Below are positions 39,973 through 52,965 of a stretch of DNA of 64,000 nt, piece by piece. Numbering within the stretch: the stretch's first letter is position 1; each line of letters begins with the position of its first letter. The notes below the pieces were generated by a model, which worked only from the letters and a program-made list of their open reading frames with translations, was not told the origin of the DNA and did not search any database. The DNA lies in the NCBI RefSeq assembly GCF_007595705.1, contig NZ_NISY01000012.1, positions 144,441 through 208,440 on the forward strand, in the 5' to 3' direction. A program made the position numbers and the translations under genes. This stretch comes from Streptomyces sp. SAJ15 (lineage in GTDB: Bacteria; Actinomycetota; Actinomycetes; Streptomycetales; Streptomycetaceae).

Positions 39973-40560
39973 TCAGTCCTCCTCGGCGAGGATCAGATAG
40001 AGCCGCTTGCGGGCGTCGTTGATGGCCGCGATCGCCTGCTGCCGCTGCTCCGGGGTGCCGGTCTTCCAGACCTGCGTGAACGCCTCCATCAGCCCGAACC
40101 CGGCCTGGCGGATCTCCTGCATCGCCTCCCAGTCGACACCCCGACCGGCCTCCTGCCACGGGGCCTCGGGCCCCGCCTCGGCCTCGGAGCGACCCGCCTC
40201 GGTGAGCGCGAACAGCTTCTTGCCGCCCTCGCTCTCGCTGCTGATCAGCCCCTCGTCCTCCAGGAGCTGCAGGGTGGGGTAGACCGAGCCGGGGCTCGGC
40301 TTCCACGCGCCGCCGCTGCGCTCGGCGATCTCCTGGATCATCTCGTAGCCGTGCATCGGCCGGTCCCGCAGCAGCGCCAGGATCGAGGCCCGCACATCCC
40401 CGCGCCGGGCGCGGCCGCGCGGACCACCCCAGCCGCGGCCACCGAACGGAGGACCGCCGAAGGGCGGCCCGAACGGACCGAAGGCGGCCCGCTCTCCCTG
40501 GAAGTCGCCCCAGCCGGGCCCGCAGTGCTCGTGCCCGTGGTGCCTCCCACGTGAACGCAT
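39973..40560 (-). CDS. PadR-family transcriptional regulator
   Basis: This is a 195-residue protein. A Gly/Pro/His-rich N-terminal arm of about 50 residues leads to the PadR winged helix (RASILALLRDRPMHGYEMIQEIAERSGGAWKPSPGSVYPTLQLLEDEGLI, in blocks) with the wing EGGKKLFALTEAGR. A C-terminal dimerisation helix follows. PadR proteins repress stress or multidrug genes. Upstream lies TATCTTGATA and GATATATC, probable self-operators. Confidence 0.9.
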   Translation of the reverse strand: MRSRGRHHGHEHCGPGWGDFQGERAAFGPFGPPFGGPPFGGRGWGGPRGRARRGDVRASILALLRDRPMHGYEMIQEIAERSGGAWKPSPGSVYPTLQLLEDEGLISSESEGGKKLFALTEAGRSEAEAGPEAPWQEAGRGVDWEAMQEIRQAGFGLMEAFTQVWKTGTPEQRQQAIAAINDARKRLYLILAEED

Positions 40561-40966
40561 CCTTACGCTCCTTCCATCGTTGATCTATCTTGATAACTCA
40601 ACGATATATCGGATAGCCGACACCGACAAGCCTTCCGAACGCCGTCCGCCGTCCGCCCTCCGCCCTCCGCCGTCGAGGCGACCTGACCGATCAGGAATCG
40701 AGAAGCGCAGGCGACCGGGCCACGCCTAGCCTCGCCGTCATGGACCTCACCGGTCCGTACGGCGATCACGACCGGGCGCTCCGCGACCGCGCGATCCGCG
40801 ATCCCGCGTTCCGCGATCCGCGGGCGAACCGATCCGCTTCGACGGGCTCCGCTGAGCCGTCCGACGCCGCCGCGTCGGACGTACGCTCGAAGCTGATCAG
40901 ATCGAGCCAGGCGAGGCCTTTTGGAGCCCCCGCGGGCGGCCCCGCCCGACAGAGAGGGAGACACAG
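40561..40966. promoter_or_regulatory. 406-base divergent control region before the UvrA-like gene
   Basis: Near the PadR gene the sequence is AT-rich with TATCTTGATA at 40587-40596 and GATATATC at 40603-40610, likely promoter and PadR operator. The middle holds imperfect CCGCGATC repeats (40775-40825). A perfect 10-bp hairpin CGTCCGACGC with loop CGCC and GCGTCGGACG lies at 40858-40881, about 85 bases before the UvrA-like start. An open frame of 76 codons (40740-40970) overlaps these elements but has no support as a gene. Confidence 0.55.
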
Positions 40967-43360
<2,394 letters not shown>

Positions 43361-43735
43361 CCGCGGTCTGGCGAACACCGCCGGCTCTCGCGGCCGTCGG
43401 GCGTCTGTCGGGGGGCCGTCGGGAGCGTCGGCCGGCGCTCCCGACGGCCCGCCGCCCGCGCCCGCGCGGCGCCCGGCGATGCCCGCCGGCGCGCACCGCG
43501 GTCGACGACGCACCATTGACGCGCGGCGACACGGTCGGGAGCCAGGAGGCCGCGGCTCCTGTTGACGGGTGCTGCGCCGCTGACGCGTCCTGCTGACGCC
43601 TCCTGCCCTGCTGACGTCCTGCGCCGCTGACGCGTCCTGCTCCGCTGGCGCGGCGGGGACGTGGCCCGCCGAGTGCGGGCCACGGCCGGGCGATTGGCCG
43701 TGGCCGCGCCCTCACCGGCCCGCTACCGTCACGCC
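43361..43735. repeat. 375-base intergenic stretch with CTGACGCGTCCTG repeats
   Basis: Between the UvrA-like gene and the PhzF gene no frame is convincing. The part 43560-43640 contains about four imperfect copies of GCCGCTGACGCGTCCTGCT (near 43568, 43586, 43606, 43622). The 5' half carries inverted CGGCCGTCGGG / CCGTCGGGAGCG elements that may form the terminator of the UvrA-like gene. The promoter of the PhzF gene would lie at the right end. Confidence 0.45.
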
Positions 43736-44551
43736 ATGCGCTTGCGAATCGTCGACGCCTTCACCGACCGTCCCTTCTCCGGCAACCCCGCCGGCGTGCT
43801 CCTGCTCGACCGGGACTCCTTCCCCGACGACTCCTGGATGCGGCAGGTGGCGGCGGAGGTCAATCTCTCCGAGACCGCCTTCGCGCATCCGCTCCCGGCC
43901 GGCGGGGAGGCCGACTGGGCGCTTCGCTGGTTCACCCCGACCACCGAGGTGGACATGTGCGGACACGCCACGCTCGCCACCGCGCACGTCCTGCGCGCCA
44001 CCGGCGCGGCCGACGGCACCGTGCGCTTCGCCACCCGCGGCGGGGTGCTGTCCGCGGCACCGGCCGCCGACGGAGCGATCACCCTGGACTTCCCGACCTC
44101 CGCGCTGACGCCGGTCGACGCGCCCGAAGGGCTGGCGGAGGCACTGGGCGCCAAGCCCCTCGGCGTCCACGACACCAGCGAGCACATCGGCGATCTGCTG
44201 GTCGAGCTGGCCGACGAGCGGAGCGTGCGCGAGCTGGCCCCGGACATCCGGGCCATCGGCCGGGCCTCCCGACGGGGCGTCATCGCCACCGCCCCGGCCG
44301 CCGACCCGGCACGCGGCTACGACTACGTCTCGCGCTGCTTCTTCCCGAACGTCGGGATCGACGAGGACCCCGTCACCGGCAGCGCCCACACCGCGCTGGC
44401 CCCCTTCTGGTCCGCCCGGCTCGGCCGCGAGGAGCTGACCGGCCTCCAGGCGTCCGCGCGCGGCGGCCTGGTGCGGACCGCGCTGCGCGGCGATCGCACG
44501 CTGCTCAGCGGCCTCGCGACGACCGTCATCGACGGCGAACTGCTCGCCTAG
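43736..44551 (+). CDS. PhzF-family isomerase/epimerase
   Basis: This is a 271-residue protein of the PhzF/diaminopimelate-epimerase fold. It has VDAFTDRPFSGNPAGVLLL at the N-terminus, the catalytic Glu in VNLSETAFA (about residue 46), RWFTPTTEVDMCGHATLATAHVL (in blocks) and the second-half motif DEDPVTGSAHTALAPFW. In phenazine synthesis PhzF isomerises dihydrohydroxyanthranilate, but isolated family members act on unknown substrates. No other phenazine gene is present. Confidence 0.9.
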   Translation: MRLRIVDAFTDRPFSGNPAGVLLLDRDSFPDDSWMRQVAAEVNLSETAFAHPLPAGGEADWALRWFTPTTEVDMCGHATLATAHVLRATGAADGTVRFATRGGVLSAAPAADGAITLDFPTSALTPVDAPEGLAEALGAKPLGVHDTSEHIGDLLVELADERSVRELAPDIRAIGRASRRGVIATAPAADPARGYDYVSRCFFPNVGIDEDPVTGSAHTALAPFWSARLGREELTGLQASARGGLVRTALRGDRTLLSGLATTVIDGELLA

Positions 44552-44601
44552 CACGGCGGCCCGCCCCTCAACGGCCCCCGTGGGGTACGCGGGGCGCCGG
44601 C

Positions 44602-45414
44602 TCAGGCCGTGGGCAGCCAGCCGACCTTGCCGGCCAGCAGCGCGTAGCCGACGAACGCGACGATGTCGATCAGCGCGTGCGCGGCGACGAGCGGCCCGAC
44701 CCGCCCCCAGCGGCGGTAGAGCAGCACGAAGATCATGCCCATCGCCATGTTGCCGAAGAATCCGCCGATGCCCTGGTAGAGGTGGTACGAGCCGCGCAGC
44801 ACCGAGCTGGCCAGCAGCGCGGCCATCGGCGTCCAGCCGAGCTGGCCGAGCCGGCGCAGCAGGTAGCCGACGACGATCACCTCTTCCAGCACGGCGTTCT
44901 GCACCGCGGAGGCGATCAGCACCGGGATCTTCCACCACACGTCCGGCAGCGCTTCGGGCACCACGGTCAGATTGCCCCCGGCCGCCCGCGCCCCGAGGTA
45001 CAGCAGCAGCCCGGTGCCGCCGATGCCGGCCGCGATCACGGCGCCCCAGCCCAGGTCGAAGCCCGGCCGCCGCCGGTCGAAGCCGATCGCCCGCAGCCCG
45101 GAGCCCTCGCGGAGCAGCAGATGGGCGACGAGGACGACCGGCACCAGCGCGGTACTGATACCGAAGAGCTGCCAGGCCAGGTCGAGCCAGGGGCGGCCCG
45201 GCGCAGCCGAGCCGTTGAGTGTGGCCGCCTTGTCCTTCAGCCCGCCCGGCGCGGTCACCGAGCCGATGAAGCTGATCAGCGCGGAGATCCCGCTCGCGCC
45301 GAGCGACAGGGCCAACACGAGCGACAGCTCGGTGCGCCACATCCGCCGCGTCGACCGCTCCGTCGTGGCCCCGCCGGGCGGGGAAGCCGCCGCCGCGCGC
45401 GTTCTCGCCTGCAC
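44602..45414 (-). CDS. CPBP-family intramembrane protease (Abi domain)
   Basis: This is a 270-residue membrane protein with about seven helices. The conserved motifs are EEVIVVGYLLRRL (Glu pair and Arg), LRGSYHLYQGIGGFFGN (His) and HALIDIVAF, the CAAX-protease/bacteriocin-processing pattern. It would cleave or modify membrane-bound substrates. It is a single gene facing the GCS2-type gene's stop. Confidence 0.87.
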   Translation of the reverse strand: MQARTRAAAASPPGGATTERSTRRMWRTELSLVLALSLGASGISALISFIGSVTAPGGLKDKAATLNGSAAPGRPWLDLAWQLFGISTALVPVVLVAHLLLREGSGLRAIGFDRRRPGFDLGWGAVIAAGIGGTGLLLYLGARAAGGNLTVVPEALPDVWWKIPVLIASAVQNAVLEEVIVVGYLLRRLGQLGWTPMAALLASSVLRGSYHLYQGIGGFFGNMAMGMIFVLLYRRWGRVGPLVAAHALIDIVAFVGYALLAGKVGWLPTA

Positions 45415-45599
45415 TGTCCGCCCTCGCCTTTCCGTGTCCCGCCCCGCGCCCTAGCTTGCCCGACGCCCACCCTCCGCACGACACGGGGGCGACCCCGGAG
45501 CGGACGAGGCCACCCCCCGCACCGGCGAGAAACTCCCGGACCGGCGGAAGCGCCCCGCCACGCCGGCGAGCGGCCCGACGTCACGGCCCGGCGGTGCCG

Positions 45600-47102
45600 T
45601 CAGTCGGAGAAGCCGACCGGCCAGGTGTGTACCGGCTCCTCGGTCCGGGCCAGCGCGCAGTAGCGGCGCGTCATCGCCGCGAGGGCGGCCTCCCGGTCCA
45701 TGCCGGCGTCCCGCGCCTGATGGTAGGTGGCCGCCTGCCAGGAGGCACCGTTGGCGCGCAGTCGGCAGCGCTCCTCGATCACTCCGAGGTAGCGGTCGCG
45801 GTCGGCGGGCTCGACGCCCCAGGCGTCGAGCCCGGCCGCGGCCAGCGGCAGCAGTTCGTCCCGTACCAGCCGTACGGCCGGGATCCGGGGCAGGGACGGG
45901 AAGCGTCCGGAGCGGGGCCAGCGCAGCACGGCGTCGATGCCGTCCCGGCAGGCCGCGTCGAAGTTCTCGGCCGCGGCCTCGAAGGGCATGCGGCTCCAGA
46001 CCGGGCGGGGCTCCTCGACCAGGGCCCGCACCAGGCCGTAGTAGAAGGCGACGTTGGCGATCACGTCGGTGACGGTGGGCCCCGCGGGCAGCACCCGGTT
46101 CTCGACCCGCAGGTGGGGCACGCCGTCCGCGACCCCGTAGACGGGGCGGTTCCAGCGGTAGACGGTGCCGTTGTGCAGCGTCAGCTCGTACAGCTGGGGC
46201 ACTCCGCCCTCGTCCAGGACGCGCAGCGGCTCCTCTTCCTGGTCGGTGCGCAGCAGTGGTGGGAAGTAGCGCAGGTTCTCTTCGAAGAGCTCGGCGGGAC
46301 GGCTGATCCAGCGCTCGCCGAACCAGGTGCGCGGACGCATCCCCTGCGACGCGAACTCCGGCTGGCGGAAGTCGGTGGACTGTAAGAACAGCGGGGGGCG
46401 GGACTCCCGCCAGACCTCGTGGCCGAAGATGAAGGGCGAGTTGGCGCCCACCGCTATCTGCACCGCGGCGACCGCCTGGGCTGCGTTCCACACGGCCGCG
46501 AACCGCGCCGGTGTCACCTGGAGGTGCAGTTGCACGGAGGTGCAGGCGGCCTCGGGCGCGATCGAGCCGGAGGAGTAGACGAACCGCTCCACGCCCTCGA
46601 CGTCGATGATGAAGTCCTCGCCCCGGGCCGCCAGCATCTGCTCGTTGAGCATTTTGTAGCGCTCGTCGCAGGACAGATTGGAGGATCCCAGATCCTCGGC
46701 GACGAGAGTGGGCAGAATACCGATCATCACGATCTGGGAGGACACCTCTCTGGCTTTGCGGTCGGCATATGCAAGGCCGGTCCGCAGCTCCTCGGCGAGC
46801 TGGTCGAGCACTCGGCCGGACAGCCGGTGCGGGACGATGTTCACTTCAAGATTGCACTGCCCGAGTTCGGTCTGGAAATCCTGGCTCGCGATGCGTTCGA
46901 GAACCTGCGCGTTCATCATCCTCGGCATCCCGTCGGAACCCGCGAGATTCAGCTCGATCTCCAACCCCATGAGATTCTGCGGGCGGTCGAATCGCTTCTC
47001 GTCCAGGAGCCTGTGCAACGCTCTCATACAGTCCCGGAGTTTCGCGCGCTGCCACTGTCGGTCGGACAGGTCGAACCCACCGGACACGACCTTCTCGCCC
47101 AT
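45600..47102 (-). CDS. Glutamate-cysteine ligase family (GCS2) protein
   Basis: This is a 500-residue ATP-grasp-like ligase. It has LMGLEIELNLAGSDGMPRMM (family start, about residue 45), then CNLEVNIVPHRLSG, SCDERYKMLNEQML, ACTSVQLHLQVTP and NSPFIFGHEVWRESR. The pattern matches the carboxylate-amine ligase GCS2 superfamily, whose best-known members make gamma-glutamylcysteine (for ergothioneine). The substrate here is not certain. The promoter region upstream is a 518-base gap of unusually low G/C. Confidence 0.85.
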   Translation of the reverse strand: MGEKVVSGGFDLSDRQWQRAKLRDCMRALHRLLDEKRFDRPQNLMGLEIELNLAGSDGMPRMMNAQVLERIASQDFQTELGQCNLEVNIVPHRLSGRVLDQLAEELRTGLAYADRKAREVSSQIVMIGILPTLVAEDLGSSNLSCDERYKMLNEQMLAARGEDFIIDVEGVERFVYSSGSIAPEAACTSVQLHLQVTPARFAAVWNAAQAVAAVQIAVGANSPFIFGHEVWRESRPPLFLQSTDFRQPEFASQGMRPRTWFGERWISRPAELFEENLRYFPPLLRTDQEEEPLRVLDEGGVPQLYELTLHNGTVYRWNRPVYGVADGVPHLRVENRVLPAGPTVTDVIANVAFYYGLVRALVEEPRPVWSRMPFEAAAENFDAACRDGIDAVLRWPRSGRFPSLPRIPAVRLVRDELLPLAAAGLDAWGVEPADRDRYLGVIEERCRLRANGASWQAATYHQARDAGMDREAALAAMTRRYCALARTEEPVHTWPVGFSD

Positions 47103-47620
47103 CGAAGCGTCCTCCTCGAAGTAGGGCTTCGGCGGCGCCGGCCGCCGGTACCACGGTCGATGATGCCCAGGCAATGTGATCGATAGCGCCCCGCGGCACG
47201 GCTGCGACCGGTAGGCTCTTGCAGGACGCCACGGGGGCGCACCGGGGCGTGCCGAGGGAAGCGAAGCGGCGCGGCGTAAATGCCCCGAAAAGGCCGTGAT
47301 GTACCGGCAGGAATACGCGGAATACACCGCACGGAACCGGCCTACCGCTTAACGGGCAAAATACGAGGTCGCACCCGCACATAAGGAACAGATTTAGCTA
47401 AACACCCTCGCCGCGCGGTCCGGAAAACCCCTTGTTCGTAGTGCTCGGGAGCGCTAGGCGAAACATCGCGGGAACACGTGTCGTATAAACTTGCCATTGG
47501 AGGCGGAGAGTTGACGCCCGGCCATCGGCCCCGGCCCACCTCTGACCCCACACGCCCACGCGCCGTCCCTGTGCGACACGCCCAGCACCACCGTTTCTCC
47601 GAAGTGAGAGGCAACCCATC
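47103..47620. promoter_or_regulatory. 518-base intergenic region, low G/C
   Basis: This divergent gap separates the GCS2 gene from a rightward gene. It contains AT-rich blocks around 47340-47410 and 47460-47495 (GTATAAACTTGCC), far below the local G/C. Both genes probably start transcription here. No ORF, repeat array or RNA gene is evident. The rightward gene is preceded by GAGAGG. Confidence 0.45.
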
Positions 47621-48232
47621 ATGCCGCTGCATGTTCCCCCGGCTCCCACGCCCGCACTGCGCAGCGTCCTCACGGCCCTCGGTTCCCCCACCGCCGTCCG
47701 CGAGGCGCGCACCCCCGCACTCCGTTCGTTAACCGCTCCCTTCACCGCCGAAAGCCCGCTCCCCGTCCACGTCCTGGACACCATCACCGCGCCCGGCGTC
47801 CCCTCCCGCACCCGGCTGACCGGCTGGCGCTTCCTCATCCGCGGCGGCGGCCGGGCGGTCGCCGCGGCCGAAGTGGTCCCCACCGCCGACGGCTGGGCCT
47901 TCTCGCACTTCTGCGAGGGCCCGTATGTGACCTCGACCGAACAGGTCCTGAGCCAGGCCGAGTCGCTGCCCGCCCTGCACCAGCCCCGACTGCTCTTCCT
48001 GCCCGAGCTCTACATGCTCACGCTGTGGCTGCACGCCGACCCCGCCACCGAACCGACCGTCGAACCCGAGCAGGGGCGGCCGGCCCCCGCCGATCTCCTG
48101 GTGCCGCTCGCCCCCGCCCCGCCCGGTATCGCCGCCCACCGGGCGCTGCGCGTGGCCGAGTTGCTGCCCCGGCTCACCCTTCGACTCACCCGCACCACTC
48201 CCACCACCCCGCTGCTCGGCTCGCCCGCCTGA
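47621..48232 (+). CDS. Conserved hypothetical protein, 203 residues
   Basis: The N-terminal third is Pro/Ala/Arg-rich. Residues 45-125 are more ordered: VHVLDTITAPGVPSRTRLTGWRFLIRGGGRAVAAAEVV, DGWAFSHFCEGPYVTSTEQVL and LLFLPELYMLTLWLHADP. It resembles a streptomycete-specific conserved protein I cannot name. It has a good GAGAGG site and is followed by a strong hairpin, so it is a single unit. A regulated small protein is possible; no motif shows a reaction. Confidence 0.68.
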   Translation: MPLHVPPAPTPALRSVLTALGSPTAVREARTPALRSLTAPFTAESPLPVHVLDTITAPGVPSRTRLTGWRFLIRGGGRAVAAAEVVPTADGWAFSHFCEGPYVTSTEQVLSQAESLPALHQPRLLFLPELYMLTLWLHADPATEPTVEPEQGRPAPADLLVPLAPAPPGIAAHRALRVAELLPRLTLRLTRTTPTTPLLGSPA

Positions 48233-48304
48233 GCCGGTCCGGCGCGGCACCGCGATCCGAAGACCATGAGGAGGCGTCGGCGACCCGGCGCCCCACCGAC
48301 GCAG

Positions 48305-48340
48305 GGAGCGCCCCGCGGCAGCGCCGTCGCGGGGCGCTCC
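48305..48340 (+). terminator. Strong hairpin after the 203-residue gene
   Basis: GGAGCGCCCCGCG at 48305-48317 pairs perfectly with CGCGGGGCGCTCC at 48328-48340 around a 10-base loop. It lies 73 bases past the stop of the rightward gene. No T-tract follows. The next 300 bases to the DUF5999 gene hold no other gene. Confidence 0.62.
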
Positions 48341-48639
48341 GCCGTCGCGGCGCACGCCCCCCCATACCCCCTATGCGCCAGCCGGCCGATATGCGCCCCA
48401 TCCGCTCGGGCTAGTCATCCAGGGCCATGGGGAACCATCCAAAGTGACGGTGGGGGGTCATTGAACCGCCCGCCCGAGTGACGCGTCCTTATCGGGTGAG
48501 TACCTCTGCCGCGAAATCCCTGCGGAGTCACGTCCGTAGGGCAACACTGGGAGCACGACGACCGATCTGACTACGGGGGGCGGCCATGAACGCCGCATCG
48601 AGCCGCGGGAAACTTACACACCAGCGAAAGAACGCATCC

Positions 48640-48846
48640 ATGTGTCAGCACCAGCCAGCGTGCCCGTCAGCCGACTCCGCCGACCGGGAGGCCGCCCATC
48701 GGGTGGCGCACTTCCCGGAACAGGGCTGGAGCCTGCTGTGCAACGGCGTCCTGCAGTTCGAGGACACCGGTGAGCTGCTGCCGGACGGGCAGATCATCGC
48801 CCCGCACCGGCCACTGGGCACGGAGCACATCGCGACCGCCGCGTAG
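48640..48846 (+). CDS. DUF5999 small protein
   Basis: This is 68 residues beginning MCQHQPACPSADSADREAA, with HPEQGWSLL-like HFPEQGWSLLCNGVLQFEDTGELLP and APHRPLG at the end. It is the streptomycete DUF5999 family. ATG 48640 is chosen because the family starts MCQHQP; an upstream ATG at 48586 adds a non-conserved leader. The two Cys and His at the start could bind metal. Its function is unknown. Confidence 0.82.
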   Translation: MCQHQPACPSADSADREAAHRVAHFPEQGWSLLCNGVLQFEDTGELLPDGQIIAPHRPLGTEHIATAA

Positions 48847-49057
48847 GGTCACCACCGGCGAGCGAGCCGCCACGCGCGGGCGGACCACCCGACGCGTGAG
48901 CCGTAGGGCGCGCGGCTGCCGAAAGAAAGAGCGCGGCGACCGTGGGGAACGGGCGGTCGAGGACGGTCGACCGTCGGCAGCCGCTCACAGCGCCCGGAGA
49001 GACGAACCGAGCCCCTGACAACGGGGGCCCGGAGGAGAACCAAGCCCGAGAACCCAA

Positions 49058-49092
49058 GGGGCCGGCCCGGCGGAGTCCGCCGAACCGGCCCC
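49058..49092 (-). terminator. Hairpin after gcvP
   Basis: GGGGCCGG pairs with CCGGCCCC, and inside it CGGCGGA with TCCGCCG, forming one long hairpin 35 bases past the gcvP stop. It ends the leftward gcvP transcript. No T-tract is present. Confidence 0.6.
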
Positions 49093-49126
49093 GACGCATG
49101 CGCGCCGAGAGGCGGGAGTGCCTCGA

Positions 49127-52021
<2,895 letters not shown>

Positions 52022-52083
52022 CTGCGGGGGCCTCCTGGTCGATGCGACCTGCGAGGGGCACCACGGCGCGGGTACCCGGATGG

Positions 52084-52318
52084 CCTCCCCCTCTGTCATC
52101 TCAACCTGAGAGCTTCACCGGCCCGTGCTGCCGCACACGAACCGGCTTTCACCGTCGGTGAGGAGGGGTCCCGAAGCCATGCGCTTCGTGGCCCACCCTG
52201 CTTTCCAGAGTGACCTCACCCGCGCGGTACATGTGCCTGAGAGATTCCGGGGAGGATTTGCTCCTTCGGCGCCTCCGACGATCTCCAACGAGCTCGGCAG
52301 AGGGCTCTCCCGCACGGG
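52084..52318 (-). ncRNA. Tandem glycine riboswitch in the gcvP leader
   Basis: On the minus strand two aptamers follow one another. Aptamer 1 opens GCGGGAGAG, carries GGCGCCGAAGGAGCAA and closes with CTCTCAGGCA. Aptamer 2 starts GGTCACTCTGGAAAGC, carries ACCGACGGTGAAAGCC and closes GAAGCTCTCAGGTTGAGATGAC. Both conserved P3-core segments (GCCGAAGGAGCAA and ACGGTGAAAGCC) are present, so glycine binding by both is expected. The ending CAGAGGGGGAGGCC leads to the ATG some 60 bases on. In actinobacteria this turns on gcvP when glycine is high. Confidence 0.92.
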
Positions 52319-52461
52319 GTCTGCAGCCGTTAGCCAGCCTACCAGCGCATCTGCCCGTCGAACCGGTGTGCAATCGGCCTCACACCGCGCTCAAGTGGCC
52401 ATGTCCGGCGTTGTGGCTTTTCGTAGGTGCCGGGGGCATTCTTCCGTCAGTTGGAGGGACC

Positions 52462-52821
52462 GTGCAGACCGACATCGACCCCCGGCAGCTGATCGGGCGC
52501 AAGGCATTCGACCGCGACGGCGCGAAGATCGGGACCGTGGACGAGGTCTACCTCGACGACGCGACCGGCGAACCGCAGTGGGCGGCGGTTCGCACCGGCA
52601 TCTTCAGTCGGGACGTCTTCGTACCGCTGGAACCGAGCGAGGTCGCCTCGGACGGCCTCCGCGTCCCCTTCGAGCGGCACATGATCAAGGACGCCCCGGA
52701 CTTCGGCGTGGGGCGCCACCTCTCCCCGGAACAGGAGCTGCAGCTCTACCACCACTACGGACTGGACGCGGCCTCCGGCCCGGCCATCGAGGACGAACCG
52801 GGCGGCCCTGCCGAGGGCTGA
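52462..52821 (+). CDS. PRC-barrel domain protein
   Basis: This is a 119-residue protein with an N-terminal PRC-barrel: LIGRKAFDRDGAKIGTVDEVYLDDATGEPQWAAVRTGIFSRDVFVPL (in blocks). The tail is acidic, with LSPEQELQLYHHYG, seen in stress-related PRC proteins. The GTG start has TTGGAGGGACC. It is divergent from gcvP across the riboswitch. PRC-barrel proteins bind RNA or proteins; the target here is unknown. Confidence 0.85.
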   Translation: MQTDIDPRQLIGRKAFDRDGAKIGTVDEVYLDDATGEPQWAAVRTGIFSRDVFVPLEPSEVASDGLRVPFERHMIKDAPDFGVGRHLSPEQELQLYHHYGLDAASGPAIEDEPGGPAEG

Positions 52822-52965
52822 CCCGGCCCGTCCAGCCATCCAGCGGATTCAGCGGGTCCCCGTACAGGTTCAGCGGATCCGGCGGGTCCGGCCGGCCCTG
52901 TCGGGTCGGGTTCAGCCAGCGGGTCGGGTCGAACGCGCGGGTCAGGTCTAACCCGCGGCTCAGGT
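52822..52965. repeat. Repeats of CGCGGGTCAGGTCTAACC type after dinB
   Basis: Between the PRC-barrel gene and dinB (convergent), the sequence repeats GGGTCAGGTCTAACCCGCGG and CAGGTCTAACCCGCGGGT near 52939-52985. Earlier variants TTCAGCGGATCCGGCGGGTC and GGGTCGGGTTCAGCCAGC lie near 52866 and 52905. GGGTTAGACCTGACCCGCG-type inverted repeats can form hairpins on both strands, so it may be a terminator made of slippage repeats. Confidence 0.5.

Noticed and set aside
43712..45484. Long leftward frame of 590 codons over the PhzF and CPBP genes
   Set aside because: It is a composite shadow of two genes on opposite strands, without domain content.
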